From positions 3,754,001 to 3,818,000 of the forward strand of contig NZ_FNSI01000001.1 of NCBI RefSeq assembly GCF_900104955.1: DNA of 64,000 nt, written 5' to 3'. Position numbers and translations under genes: made by a program. This document shows, piece by piece, positions 1 to 8,845 of this stretch; the first letter of the stretch is position 1, and every line of letters begins with the position of its first letter. The DNA is from Beijerinckia sp. 28-YEA-48. GTDB taxonomy: Bacteria > Pseudomonadota > Alphaproteobacteria > Rhizobiales > Beijerinckiaceae. The notes beneath the pieces were generated by a model. It searched no databases and was not told the DNA's origin. It was given only the letters and a program-made list of their open reading frames with translations.

Positions 1-1
1 G

Positions 2-574
2 CCGACCATCATCGACACCAGCATCGTCCCGGCGCTGCGCAAATGGGCGGTACGCGATCCGAACCGACCGAATGCCTATGGCCTGACCCGGACGGAACGG
101 GTGCGCATGCTGTTCGAGGACGACGGCGGCCGTTTCAACGACGAGAACGTGCTCGACCGCTACCAGCTTCTCTATGAAGCGGGCCTGGTGGAAGAAGCGC
201 GGCGCGATGGCCGCGCCAGCCCGCTGATCGAGGAAACCGGCCCGCTCGGCGAAGCCATGCGCGACGACCACCGCCGCATCCTCGCCACCGCCATGGGCCG
301 CTTACGCGCCAAGATGAAGTACCGGCCGGTGATTTTCGAGCTGATGCCGGAGAGTTTCACCCTCACCGCCCTGCAACGCACCGCCGAGGCGCTTGAGGGG
401 CGGCGGCTGCATAAGCAGAATTTCCGCCGTTTCGTCGAAAACGCCGCCGTGGTGGAACCGACCGGTGGCACCTCGATCCGCACAGGCGGACGGCCGGCGG
501 CGCTGTTCCGCTTCCGCCGCGAAGTGATCCAGGAGCGGCCGGCGGCCGGCCTGCGGGTGGGCGTGCGCGGCTAG
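2..574 (+). CDS. NAD regulator, NrtR-like (COG4111), 3' end only
   Basis: Partial gene cut by the left edge; the frame is open from base 2 and ends at a TAG. The visible 190 residues hold the C-terminal winged-helix part of an NrtR-like regulator: a DDHRRILATAMGRLR segment, then KYRPVIFELMPESFTL, the HKQNFRRFVE helix and a GGRPAALFRFRRE end, all typical of the alphaproteobacterial COG4111 'NAD regulator' group. Members pair a degenerate Nudix domain, which senses ADP-ribose or NAD-related ligands, with a DNA-binding domain and control NAD metabolism genes. The Nudix part lies mostly outside the window, so its catalytic status cannot be judged. The next gene starts 77 bases downstream and has no visible NAD link. 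Confidence 0.8.
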   Translation, partial: PTIIDTSIVPALRKWAVRDPNRPNAYGLTRTERVRMLFEDDGGRFNDENVLDRYQLLYEAGLVEEARRDGRASPLIEETGPLGEAMRDDHRRILATAMGRLRAKMKYRPVIFELMPESFTLTALQRTAEALEGRRLHKQNFRRFVENAAVVEPTGGTSIRTGGRPAALFRFRREVIQERPAAGLRVGVRG

Positions 575-651
575 GCTGGCCTGGGTGGCGCCCGCCGAGC
601 GGCTCGTTTAGACAGGGAAACATCATTACTGGCTTTCCCGTCTGGAGACCC

Positions 652-1827
652 ATGACCGCTCCGCTCGCCTCTGTCCGTGTGCTTGAACTCGCCCGCATTC
701 TCGCTGGCCCCTGGTGTGGCCAATTGCTCGCCGATCTTGGCGCCGACGTCGTGAAAGTGGAGCGCAGCGGCGCTGGCGACGACACCCGCCAATGGGGTCC
801 GCCCTTCGTCGAGGACATCAACGGCGACCCGCTCGCCGCCGCCTATTTCTATGGCTGCAATCGCGGCAAGCGCTCCATCCAGGCTGACTTCGAGACGCCG
901 GACGGCCAGGCCCTGGTGCGCCGGCTCGCGGAACATGCCGATGTGGTCATCGAGAATTTCAAATTCGGCGGTCTGAAAAAATATGGCCTCGACTACGACA
1001 GCCTGAAGGCGATCAATCCGCGGCTGATCTATTGCTCGATCACCGGCTTTGGCCAGACCGGCCCCTATGCGCCGCGCGCCGGCTATGACTTTCTCGTCCA
1101 AGGCATGGGCGGCGTCATGCATATGACCGGCGAGCCGGACGGCCCGCCGCTGAAATCCGGCGTCGCCATCGCCGACATTTTCACCGGGCTTTACGCCGCC
1201 AATGCGGTGCAGGCAGCCCTGATCCGCCGCGCTGAAACCGGCGCAGGCGCCTATATCGATTGCGCGCTGCTCGACTCGCAGGTGGCGGTGCTCGGCTATC
1301 AGGCGTTGAACTATTTCGTCTCGGGCAAGGTCGGCCACCGTATGGGCAATGGCCATCCCAATCTCGTGCCTTACGATGTCTATCCGGTCGCCGACGGCAA
1401 TATCATCATCGCCACGGGCAACGACGGCCAATATCGCAAATTGTGCGACATCCTCGGCGCGCCGGAACTCGCCACCGATCCGCGCTTTCTCGTCAACAAG
1501 GATCGCGTCGCACAGCGCATTGAATTGACGGCTCTCCTCAACGACCTGACGCGGACATTCCAGCGCAGCGATCTGCTGGCGAAGCTCGAAGCCGCCTCGG
1601 TGCCGGCGGGGCCGATCAACACGATCGTCGACGTGTTCGACGATCCGCAGGTGATCGCGCGCGGCATGCGCATCGACCAGCCCAATCCGCGCGCCAAGGG
1701 CGGCACGACGCCGGGCGTGCGCTCGGCCATCGTCATCGACGGCCAGCCCGCTGCGGCCGAACGGCCGGTGCCGGCCTTGGGCGAACACACACAGGATGTT
1801 CTCACCGACAAGGCCTGGGGAGGCTAA
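652..1827 (+). CDS. CaiB/BaiF family (class III) CoA-transferase
   Basis: A 391-residue class III CoA-transferase, normal length for the family. It opens with the signature VRVLELARILAGPWCGQLLADLGADVVKVE, and the catalytic aspartate is expected at about D175 in SGVAIADIFTG, the residue that carries the acyl anhydride in formyl-CoA transferase. The end contains the usual LGEHT motif. These enzymes move CoA between carboxylic acids; the substrate cannot be read from sequence. Only 3 bases separate its stop from a thiamine-diphosphate enzyme, so the two are surely cotranscribed, an arrangement like the formyl-CoA transferase/oxalyl-CoA decarboxylase pair. That suggests activation of an acid followed by decarboxylation or lyase chemistry, but the partner looks more like acetolactate synthase. 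Confidence 0.9.
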   Translation: MTAPLASVRVLELARILAGPWCGQLLADLGADVVKVERSGAGDDTRQWGPPFVEDINGDPLAAAYFYGCNRGKRSIQADFETPDGQALVRRLAEHADVVIENFKFGGLKKYGLDYDSLKAINPRLIYCSITGFGQTGPYAPRAGYDFLVQGMGGVMHMTGEPDGPPLKSGVAIADIFTGLYAANAVQAALIRRAETGAGAYIDCALLDSQVAVLGYQALNYFVSGKVGHRMGNGHPNLVPYDVYPVADGNIIIATGNDGQYRKLCDILGAPELATDPRFLVNKDRVAQRIELTALLNDLTRTFQRSDLLAKLEAASVPAGPINTIVDVFDDPQVIARGMRIDQPNPRAKGGTTPGVRSAIVIDGQPAAAERPVPALGEHTQDVLTDKAWGG

Positions 1828-1830
1828 GCG

Positions 1831-3513
1831 ATGGCCACGACGCCGAGCAACACCCGCACGGGCGCCCAGATCCTCGTCGATCAACTGACCATTCAAGGCG
1901 TCGACCACGTGTTCTGCGTGCCGGGCGAATCCTATCTCGCCGTGCTCGACGCCTTTCATGACGCCAAGATCAATATCACCGTCTGCCGCCAAGAAGCGGG
2001 CGCCGGCATGATGGCCGATGCGACCGCGCGCCTGACCGGGCGGCCGGGCATTGTCTTTGTCACGCGCGGCCCCGGCGCCACCAATGGCGCCCATGCGATC
2101 CATATCGCCGAGCACGATTCCGTGCCGCTGATCATGTTCATCGGCCAGGTGGCCCGCGACATGCGCGGGCGCGGCGCGTTCCAGGAGATGGATTACGAAC
2201 GCACTTTCGCCTCGACAGCGAAATGGGTGACGGAGATCAACGATCCCCAGCGTATTCCCGAAGTGGTGGCCCGCGCCTTTCATGTCGCCCTGCAGGGCCG
2301 GCCCGGCCCCGTGGTGATCTCACTGCCGGAAGACATGTTGGTTGAAACGGCCAGCGTTGTTGATGCCTTGCGTGTGGAAGCGGCGCAGGCAGCGCCCGGC
2401 GCCCGCGAGCTGACACGCTTCAGCGAACTGCTGGCGCAGGCCAAGCGACCGATCGCCATTCTCGGCGGCAGCGGCTGGTCGGCGCTAAGCTGCGCGCAGT
2501 TTCGCGCCTTCGCCGAGGCTTTCGATCTGCCTGTCGTCGCCTCGTTTCGCCGCACCATGCTGTTTGATGGCGACCACGCCAATTACGCCGGCGAGTTGAG
2601 CCTGGGCGCCAATCCGGCTTTGGTGAAACGCATTCAGACCGCCGATCTTATTCTATTGATCGGTGGTCGCCTCGCGGAAGTGCCGTCGCAAGGCTACACC
2701 TTGCTCGACATACCGGTGCCGCGCCAACGTCTTGTGCATGTGCATGCGGACCCCGGCGAACTCGGCCGCGTCTATCAACCGACGCTTGCCATCAATGCCA
2801 CGCCGCAAGGCTTTTGCGACGCGCTGCAGACCCTCGTGCCGCCAAAGACGATCGCCTGGAGCGCTGAGACGAAAACGGCGCGCGCCGATTATCTCGCCTT
2901 CTCCGGGCTTGATGCACCGATCCCCGGCGACGTGCAGCTCAACGAAATCATGCTGTGGCTGCGCCAACGTCTGCCGGCCGATGCCATCGTCACCAATGGC
3001 GCCGGCAATTACACCACCTGGGTCGGCCGCTATCTGCGCATCCGCCGATTTGGTGGCCTGTTGGCGCCGGTGTCGGGATCGATGGGCTATGGCCTACCGG
3101 CCGCCGTCGGCGCCAAGCGGCTGCATCCCGACAGACTGGTGGTGAGCTTTGCCGGCGACGGCTGCTTCCTGATGAACGGCCAGGAATTCGCCACCGCCGT
3201 GCAATACGACCTGCCGATTGTCGTCGTGGTGATCGACAATGGCATGTACGGCACGATCCGCATGCATCAGGAGCGGGAGTATCCGGGCCGCGTCTCGGCC
3301 ACTCTGCTCAACTCGCCCGACTTCGCTGCGCTCGCGCGCGCTTACGGTGGCCATGGCGAAACGGTGGTGAAAACGGACGAGTTCGCGCCGGCTTTTGAAC
3401 GCGCGATCGCTACTGGCAAGCCGGCCATCGTCCATGTCAAGATCGACCGCGATGCGAGCACGCCGGCAATGACGCTGACCAAGATCCGGGAAGCGGCTTT
3501 GAAGCGCGGCTAA
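1831..3513 (+). CDS. Thiamine-diphosphate-dependent enzyme, acetolactate synthase-like
   Basis: A 560-residue ThDP enzyme with the three usual domains. The pyrimidine-binding domain (about 8-180) has VFCVPGESYLAVLD and the activating glutamate in CRQEAGAGMM; the central domain (about 195-330) follows; the PP-binding domain (about 370-540) has the metal motif from GDGCF to VIDNGMYG. A GGGGAGG ribosome site sits 7 bases before the ATG. It is coupled to the CoA-transferase just upstream. No regulatory subunit of acetolactate synthase follows, and the family contains many decarboxylases and lyases of unknown substrate, so a biosynthetic IlvB role is unlikely. An acyl-CoA lyase or decarboxylase fits the neighbour best, as inference. 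Confidence 0.85.
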   Translation: MATTPSNTRTGAQILVDQLTIQGVDHVFCVPGESYLAVLDAFHDAKINITVCRQEAGAGMMADATARLTGRPGIVFVTRGPGATNGAHAIHIAEHDSVPLIMFIGQVARDMRGRGAFQEMDYERTFASTAKWVTEINDPQRIPEVVARAFHVALQGRPGPVVISLPEDMLVETASVVDALRVEAAQAAPGARELTRFSELLAQAKRPIAILGGSGWSALSCAQFRAFAEAFDLPVVASFRRTMLFDGDHANYAGELSLGANPALVKRIQTADLILLIGGRLAEVPSQGYTLLDIPVPRQRLVHVHADPGELGRVYQPTLAINATPQGFCDALQTLVPPKTIAWSAETKTARADYLAFSGLDAPIPGDVQLNEIMLWLRQRLPADAIVTNGAGNYTTWVGRYLRIRRFGGLLAPVSGSMGYGLPAAVGAKRLHPDRLVVSFAGDGCFLMNGQEFATAVQYDLPIVVVVIDNGMYGTIRMHQEREYPGRVSATLLNSPDFAALARAYGGHGETVVKTDEFAPAFERAIATGKPAIVHVKIDRDASTPAMTLTKIREAALKRG

Positions 3514-3516
3514 CGG

Positions 3517-3705
3517 GTTGTCGAAAACCTTGGTGTCATCCCGGACGCTTGCGCCGCAAGTGATCCGGGAACCAGGGGCCACAAGCGAATGCTGCGCGTC
3601 TTGATGCACTGAAGAAGATGCGGGCGTGATCGAACACTCTACCGCTCGCCCCTGGATCCCGGATCACGCTCCGCGTGTCCGGGATGACACCAAGGTTTTC
3701 AACAA
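3517..3705. repeat. Intergenic inverted repeat, family A copy 1
   Basis: A 189 bp element whose ends are inverted copies of each other: left TTGTCGAAAACCTTGGTGTC continuing into ATCCCGGA, right TCCGGGATGACACCAAGG continuing into TTTTCAACAA. Inner arms CCAGGGGC and GCCCCTGG also pair. A second copy lies at 23974-24175. There is no open frame inside, so it is a non-coding MITE-like or RIME-like palindrome, possibly also the shared end of the convergent transcripts on either side. Confidence 0.85.
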
Positions 3706-3709
3706 TCTG

Positions 3710-5557
3710 TCATTCGCTCTTCTGGGTCTTTTCCTTATCGACCTTTTCGGTCTTCGGGCGGCCCATGGCCTTCACCCGGGTCGACATGCGGATGGCGCGC
3801 CGTTCGCGCGCCCCTTCCGTCTTCGGCTGCAACAGGGCGCGATATTCATCGCGCTTGTCGTGGATCGAGGCGATGACATAGCCCATCGGCACGCCCATAT
3901 CGACGAGCACCGCTTCGGCCAGCTGCAAGCTCGCCTCGATGGTCTCGGGCACAGCGTCGGTGGCTCCGATCTCGTAGAGATGGGTGGCGTGATTGGCGTC
4001 GCGGGCACGGGCGACGATCGTCAGTTCGGACTGTTCGCGATGCGCCGCCTCGACGACGAGTTCGACAGCTTTGGGCGAATCCATCGTCACGACGATGCCA
4101 CGGGCGCTGCCGACGCCGCATTTCTTTAAAAATTCGGCGCGGGTCGCATCGCCCCAATAGATCTGCACCGCGGGATTGCGCTCGCGCACGTGCTGCACGA
4201 GGCGGATATCGTCGTCGATGGCGATGAAGGGAATCTTGTGGCGCACCAGCAGCTCGCCGACGAGCGTGCCGACACGGCCATAACCGACGATGATGACCTG
4301 TCCGGCGACCACATCGACAGGGGTTGAAAACTGGTCGGGCATTCTGGCTTCCGACCGGGGTGGGGCCAATTTGAACGTCAGCGCCGCGATCATCGGAATG
4401 GCGATCATCGATAAGGTGACTGCCACCATCACCTGCGCGCCCGTCACCGCTGCCACGGCGCCTTCGGCCACGGCAGCGGTCAACATGACGAAGGCGAATT
4501 CGCCTCCCGGCCCGATCAGCAACGCGGTTTCACGCGCCACCGGGCTCGCCAGCCCGATGGCACGGCCGATGCCGTAGAGCAGCAGCGCCTTGCCAGCGAA
4601 CAAGGCAACGGCGAGCCCCAAGGTGGCGGCCGGCTGGCGCACCACTTGCGACAGGTCGAGCCCAGCGCCGATCGACACGAAGAACAGGCCGAGCAGCAGG
4701 CCTTTGAACGGCTCGATCGTCACTTCGATCTCGCGGCGGAATTCCGTCTCCGCCAGCAGCAGGCCGGCGATGAAAGCGCCCAGCGACATGGACAGACCGC
4801 CCATGGCGGTGGCGACGCCCGTACCGAGCACAACGAGCAGACAGGCCGCCATGAAGAATTCTGTCGAACGCGCCGCCGCCACATGATGGAAGAGCGGGCG
4901 CAGGATCATGCGGCCGACACCGACGATGACCACGAGCGCCACCATGGCTGGCAACAGCGCCGTCAGCAGGCCCATGCCGAAGCCCATATTGGTGCGCGGA
5001 TCGAGCATGGCGACCATGAACAACAGCGGCGCGACCATCAGATCCTGAAACAGCAGGATCGCGAATGTGGCGCGACCGCCCGCCGTGTTCAGCCGTTTAC
5101 GCTCGGCGATAACAGGCACGATGATGGCGGTCGAAGACAGAGCGAGGGCGCCGCCGATGATGAGCGCTGCTGGCGCTGGCTGGCCGAACCAGAGCGCGAC
5201 AAGCGTGATCCCCAGACCCGAGAGGAAAACCTGCAGCGCGCCTAGGCCAAACACCAGTTTGCGCATGCGGTTGAGGCGCTCGAACGACAGTTCGAGGCCG
5301 ATCATGAACAGGAGGAACGTGACGCCAAGCTCGGAGACCTTGGCCAGCCCCTCGATATCGGACAGGCTGATCGCGGCGATCCACGGATGCAGGTGGGCAA
5401 ACCGACCGAGACCATAGGGACCAAGCAACAGACCGGCGCAGATGAAGCCCAGCACCGGTGAGATGCGCAACCGCCGGAACAACGGGACGACAACGCCCGC
5501 TGTCACGAGAAAAAGCAAAATCTCGCGATAGTCCCCGATCTCGTTGTGGGTCGCCAA
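3710..5557 (-). CDS. CPA2 monovalent cation:proton antiporter with RCK domain (Kef type)
   Basis: A 615-residue inner-membrane protein. Residues about 1-400 form a Na+/H+ exchanger domain of 12-13 hydrophobic segments, including the discontinuous helix GGALALSSTAIIVPV; residues about 420-540 form a TrkA-N (RCK) domain with the Rossmann motif VIIVGYGRVGTLVGELL and an acidic strand end IDDD. This is the layout of KefB/KefC/YbaL, which release K+ in exchange for protons under NAD(H) or glutathione-adduct control. The C-terminal 70 residues are basic and divergent. The start must be TTG: an in-frame stop lies just upstream and no nearby ATG exists. No KefF/KefG-type ancillary gene is beside it, so the exact ion and gating ligand are open. 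Confidence 0.88.
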   Translation of the reverse strand: MATHNEIGDYREILLFLVTAGVVVPLFRRLRISPVLGFICAGLLLGPYGLGRFAHLHPWIAAISLSDIEGLAKVSELGVTFLLFMIGLELSFERLNRMRKLVFGLGALQVFLSGLGITLVALWFGQPAPAALIIGGALALSSTAIIVPVIAERKRLNTAGGRATFAILLFQDLMVAPLLFMVAMLDPRTNMGFGMGLLTALLPAMVALVVIVGVGRMILRPLFHHVAAARSTEFFMAACLLVVLGTGVATAMGGLSMSLGAFIAGLLLAETEFRREIEVTIEPFKGLLLGLFFVSIGAGLDLSQVVRQPAATLGLAVALFAGKALLLYGIGRAIGLASPVARETALLIGPGGEFAFVMLTAAVAEGAVAAVTGAQVMVAVTLSMIAIPMIAALTFKLAPPRSEARMPDQFSTPVDVVAGQVIIVGYGRVGTLVGELLVRHKIPFIAIDDDIRLVQHVRERNPAVQIYWGDATRAEFLKKCGVGSARGIVVTMDSPKAVELVVEAAHREQSELTIVARARDANHATHLYEIGATDAVPETIEASLQLAEAVLVDMGVPMGYVIASIHDKRDEYRALLQPKTEGARERRAIRMSTRVKAMGRPKTEKVDKEKTQKSE

Positions 5558-5656
5558 AGGTCCATCCGTTTATTTGATCAGATCATACCTACATGATTCT
5601 GATGCGAATGGAATCGCAACGGACGTCTTGAAACGGCAATAAATGCGCGGGCTTTA

Positions 5657-6256
5657 TTAAATGCGCGGAATATATCTGGAGACTTGGTCGCCCAGGGTGC
5701 CGCTCAGCGTCCGCACGCCATCGAACATCTGACGCGGCGAAGGCACATATTCGGCGACGCGCGCGACGACGCCGCGTTCATGCACCGCCACCACCGTAGC
5801 AGGGGGCGGTGCGATAGCGGCGACGCGAGACGCAGCAACTTGGGACGAGGTGATCACGGCCGGGCGCGCCGGCGGCAGAACACTCGCCACCTTCGTCGGC
5901 TGTTTTTCCCCCTTGTTGCGCAGCTTCAATTCAGCGCGGGGGACCGGCGCCACATTGGCCAGGCGCAGCGGCGGCAGCGTCGGGCCATTGAAGGCCTCGC
6001 GCGTCGCTTCGCTGACCAGCCGCTCGGGCGCGACCTTGGCTAGCGCGAACGCCGACATATCGGCGGCCAGCTTTTCTTCCTGGCGCTTCGACATGGTGCT
6101 GGGGACCTGCGCCGTCTCAACCGCAGGAGCGGGATGGAGACGACCATAGAGATTGGCGCCCCAGCCAAGAGAAGCAATTGCCGCCGCCGTGAAGAGGAGT
6201 GGCAGCGCCGCCTCGAAGGCAGACAAAGAATGTACGCCGTGCCGCATCGCACTCAT
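5657..6256 (-). CDS. Hypothetical protein with one N-terminal membrane segment
   Basis: About 199 residues, not recognised. One hydrophobic segment (LPLLFTAAAIASLGWGANLYG, near residues 19-38) would anchor it in the inner membrane. The rest is a Pro/Ala/Val-rich, low-complexity periplasmic-type region with a basic patch (LKLRNKGEKQPTK) and a conserved-looking end, SPRQMFDGVRTLSGTLGDQV. The start could be ATG 6256, ATG 6247 or GTG 6274. It stands alone between the antiporter and a hairpin element and is transcribed away from that hairpin. No function is proposed. Confidence 0.6.
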   Translation of the reverse strand: MSAMRHGVHSLSAFEAALPLLFTAAAIASLGWGANLYGRLHPAPAVETAQVPSTMSKRQEEKLAADMSAFALAKVAPERLVSEATREAFNGPTLPPLRLANVAPVPRAELKLRNKGEKQPTKVASVLPPARPAVITSSQVAASRVAAIAPPPATVVAVHERGVVARVAEYVPSPRQMFDGVRTLSGTLGDQVSRYIPRI

Positions 6257-6411
6257 GAGCAGAACCCCGATCACCGAAAGAACAGGTGCAGATTCATCGG
6301 GTTTCCGGGCGAAAATGCGGCGCGGCGCGGACGGCTTGGCGGCTTCGTAGCGGTTTTTTCCGCTGCTATGGCCGCCTCATTGGCGTTTAATGCGTCAAAA
6401 TAAGAGCTTTC

Positions 6412-6445
6412 AGCAAATCGCCTTTCTACCGAAAGGCGATTTGCT
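6412..6445 (-). terminator. Hairpin terminator after the flavin reductase (hairpin family)
   Basis: Perfect 15 bp stem, AGCAAATCGCCTTTC / GAAAGGCGATTTGCT, with the loop TACC, starting directly after the TAG of the reductase. Read on the minus strand it is followed by a T-rich stretch (TCTTATTTTG). It belongs to the same hairpin family as 8846-8877, 36727-36760 and 57854-57886, and shares the adjacent GCGTCAAAA (6392-6400) with the 36664-36760 element. Confidence 0.75.
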
Positions 6446-7012
6446 CTAGGCCATCATCTTCCCGGCCTGCGCCACCACCTGGCTGGCCATGATCTCGATC
6501 TGCCCGGCGATCGCCGGTTCGGAACACTGGCCGTCCTTGAACTTAACCACGGCCGAATTGATCGAGACGCCGAGCGGCACATTCCAGCCGCGCAGGGCAT
6601 GGCCGATCTGGCGCAGCTGCGACAGCACCGCCACCGGACCCTGATAGCCGAAGCCGACACCAATCGAACCAATGGCGCGACCGTCGAAGTAGACGCGCGC
6701 GTCCTTGTTCATTTCCTCGGTATAATCAATGGCATTCTTGACCAGGCCAGAGACGCCGCCGTGGTAGCAGGGCGAGCACAGGATGATACCGTCGGCCTTG
6801 CGCAGATCGTCGATCAGGCGGCGGCCTGCATCGGTCATCGTGCCCGGATCTGGGTCATACATCGGCAGGAGCAGGTCGTTACCGCCGTACATTTTGGTCT
6901 CGGCACCCTTGTCGCGGGCATAAGAAAGCGCCAGCGCCAGCGCCTGCTCGGACGACGAGCCGGTGCGGGTCGTTCCGCCGATACCGACAATGTAAGGCTT
7001 ACGTTGTGTCAT
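6446..7012 (-). CDS. NADPH-dependent FMN reductase family protein
   Basis: A 188-residue flavodoxin-fold protein of the NADPH-dependent FMN reductase family (SsuE/ArsH/azoreductase relatives). The phosphate-binding loop GIGGTTRTGSSSEQAL lies at residues 11-26, followed by the flavin-contacting motif SPCYHGGVSGLVKNAIDYT at about 93-111. The enzyme would use NAD(P)H to reduce free or bound FMN, quinones or azo compounds in the cytoplasm. It has no operon partner. Three copies of an ATATGCAC-like motif lie between its start codon and the region upstream, so its promoter may be controlled by a repeat-binding regulator. The substrate cannot be assigned. Confidence 0.85.
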   Translation of the reverse strand: MTQRKPYIVGIGGTTRTGSSSEQALALALSYARDKGAETKMYGGNDLLLPMYDPDPGTMTDAGRRLIDDLRKADGIILCSPCYHGGVSGLVKNAIDYTEEMNKDARVYFDGRAIGSIGVGFGYQGPVAVLSQLRQIGHALRGWNVPLGVSINSAVVKFKDGQCSEPAIAGQIEIMASQVVAQAGKMMA

Positions 7013-7024
7013 TTCCCATCCTTT

Positions 7025-7066
7025 TGGATATGCACTCGTTGGATATGCACTTGCCGCATATGTGCG
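7025..7066 (-). promoter_or_regulatory. Repeated ATATGCAC motifs upstream of the flavin reductase
   Basis: GGATATGCACTCG and GGATATGCACTTG lie in tandem 14 bp apart, followed by an inverted form GCATATGTGCG. On the minus strand they sit within about 55 bases upstream of the reductase ATG, where an operator or a duplicated leader would be. The pattern is clear; the regulator is unknown. Confidence 0.45.
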
Positions 7067-7508
7067 TTCGCGCGGATTTGTCCCGTTATGCTCACATATT
7101 ACGGCGGCAGCCCATTAGGAAGCCTTCGGATTCGGTCGGTCAACCATGATCCACCGCTCCCGACAGGCAGGAGCCAGATCGCGGCCAGCGCCGGGCCTAG
7201 CTGCCAAGGTTAAGAACATCTGAACCGGGGCATGGAAATTGCTGCCTGATCTCCCGCCCCGCTCCACCCGCGCGAAATCCGAACGAAAACGTCAGCGGCT
7301 GGAACAGATGCCCCTCGCCCGGCTGCCGAAGGCTGAGACGGGCGTTGCGCGCCTGTCCCGAAGCGGCACAAATCGTCCTAAAAATTACGGACAATTTGAC
7401 CGAATTCGCCTACGCCCGCGTAAGATTGCTTCAAATTAAGAAAAATCAGCCGATTTTTCCTGGAACGGCCTGTGCAACGGTGCTCGCAAGATCCGTCGCC
7501 GAAGACGG
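7067..7508. other. Intergenic region upstream of wecC-like gene
   Basis: No convincing gene. The half next to the dehydrogenase is AT-rich. It holds a weak TTGACC (7396-7401) and TAAGAT (7421-7426) pair with a 19 bp spacer, and a perfect 8 bp hairpin GAAAAATC-AGCC-GATTTTTC at 7440-7459, about 50 bases before the start codon. The hairpin could be a transcript leader structure. The 7067-7370 part shows nothing I can name. Confidence 0.4.
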
Positions 7509-8834
7509 ATGAGCACCGAGGCCGTCATGAATTTTCCGAAACAGGCAATTCGCGATTTCGTCCCATTTACTTACGCAACAAATTCTTGGTTTCAGGACGT
7601 TTGCATTATCGGACTCGGCTATATCGGCCTGCCGACGGCAACCCTTGTCGCCTCGCGCGGCTTCAACGTGCGCGGTGTCGACATCAACCGCGGCACGGTG
7701 GCGACCATCAACGACGGGCGCTGCCATTTCCACGAGCTCGGCCTCGACGCCCTGGTGAACACCGCCGTCGAGAACGGCCATCTCTCCGCCTCGATCGATG
7801 TCGCCCCGGCCGACATTTTCATGATCTGCGTGCCGACCCCGTCCGTTCCCGATGGCCAGGGCAATAAGGTGTGCGATCTCTCCTTCGTGCTGGAAGCCGC
7901 CGAGAGCATCGCCCCGCATCTCAAATCAGGCGATCTCGTCATCGTCGAATCGACCTCGCCGATCGGCACCTGCGATCGCGTTTCCGAGACCCTGGCGCGA
8001 CTGCGCACCGACCTGAGCTTCCCGCATCAGGCCGGCGACGCCTCCGATGTCGCCATCGCCTACTGCCCGGAGCGCGTCATTCCCGGCCGCATGATCACCG
8101 AACTGGTCGAAAACGACCGGGTGATCGGTGGCATGACGCCGCGCTGCGCCGACAAGGCCGCCGCGCTCTATCGCTCCTTCGTCAACGGCAAGGTGCATCT
8201 CACCTCGGCCAAGGTGGCCGAAGCGGTGAAGCTCACGGAGAACTCGTTCCGCGACGTCAATATCGCCTTCGCCAACGAACTCTCGATGTTGTTCGCCGGC
8301 CTGGGCGTCGACACCAAGGAAGTGATCGAGCTGGCCAACTGCCATCCGCGCGTCAACATTCTCAACCCCGGCCCCGGCGTCGGTGGTCATTGCATCCCCG
8401 TCGATCCGTGGTTCCTGTGGGAGAGCATGCCCGAACGGGCGCCGCTGATCCGCACGGCGCGCCAGGTCAACGACAACAAAGCCCATTACGTGCTGAACCA
8501 GATCCTCGAAGCCCATGCGGCGCACGGCGGCACGGTTGCCTGCCTCGGCCTGAGCTACAAGGCGGACGTGGATGACTTCCGCGAAAGCCCGGCTTTCGAG
8601 ATCACCGAAGCGCTACACGCCAAACTCGGCGACAAGGTGATCGCCATCGATCCGTTCGCCTCGGCGCTGCTCGCCGGCAAGAAGCGGCCGGCCTTCAAAG
8701 TGACCAACGATCTCGCTGAGGCGGCCAAGGCCGATCTCGTCGTGGCGCTGGTCTCGCACAAGGCGTTCCGCGTCTACCGTCCGCGCGACGGCCAGACAGT
8801 GGTCGACACCTGCGGGCTGTTCGCCACGGCGTGA
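7509..8834 (+). CDS. wecC: UDP-N-acetyl-D-mannosamine dehydrogenase family (WecC-like)
   Basis: A 441-residue NAD-dependent UDP-sugar 6-dehydrogenase. The NAD-binding motif VCIIGLGYIGLPTA starts at residue 31, after an N-terminal extension of about 24 residues; the central helix with catalytic K241 is in AVKLTENSFRDVNIAFANE; the catalytic cysteine C295 is in GVGGHCIPVDP; a C-terminal UDP-binding domain has SYKADVDDFRESPA. The PTPSVPD and PGRMITELVENDRVIGG motifs favour the WecC/CapL group (UDP-ManNAc or UDP-GlcNAc to uronate) over UDP-glucose dehydrogenase. It would feed polysaccharide or capsule synthesis, but no other polysaccharide gene adjoins it. ATG 7527 is an alternative start. Confidence 0.88.
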   Translation: MSTEAVMNFPKQAIRDFVPFTYATNSWFQDVCIIGLGYIGLPTATLVASRGFNVRGVDINRGTVATINDGRCHFHELGLDALVNTAVENGHLSASIDVAPADIFMICVPTPSVPDGQGNKVCDLSFVLEAAESIAPHLKSGDLVIVESTSPIGTCDRVSETLARLRTDLSFPHQAGDASDVAIAYCPERVIPGRMITELVENDRVIGGMTPRCADKAAALYRSFVNGKVHLTSAKVAEAVKLTENSFRDVNIAFANELSMLFAGLGVDTKEVIELANCHPRVNILNPGPGVGGHCIPVDPWFLWESMPERAPLIRTARQVNDNKAHYVLNQILEAHAAHGGTVACLGLSYKADVDDFRESPAFEITEALHAKLGDKVIAIDPFASALLAGKKRPAFKVTNDLAEAAKADLVVALVSHKAFRVYRPRDGQTVVDTCGLFATA

Positions 8835-8845
8835 TGTAGAAATTA

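Noticed and set aside
571-2283. 570-codon open frame on the minus strand
   Set aside because: It lies opposite the CoA-transferase and ThDP genes, both with clear family motifs; the frame's product is His/Arg/Ala-rich with no motif, an effect of high GC.
7239-7439. 66-codon open frame upstream of the WecC-like gene
   Set aside because: Arg/Pro/Ser-rich product, no ribosome site, overlaps an AT-rich promoter-like stretch.
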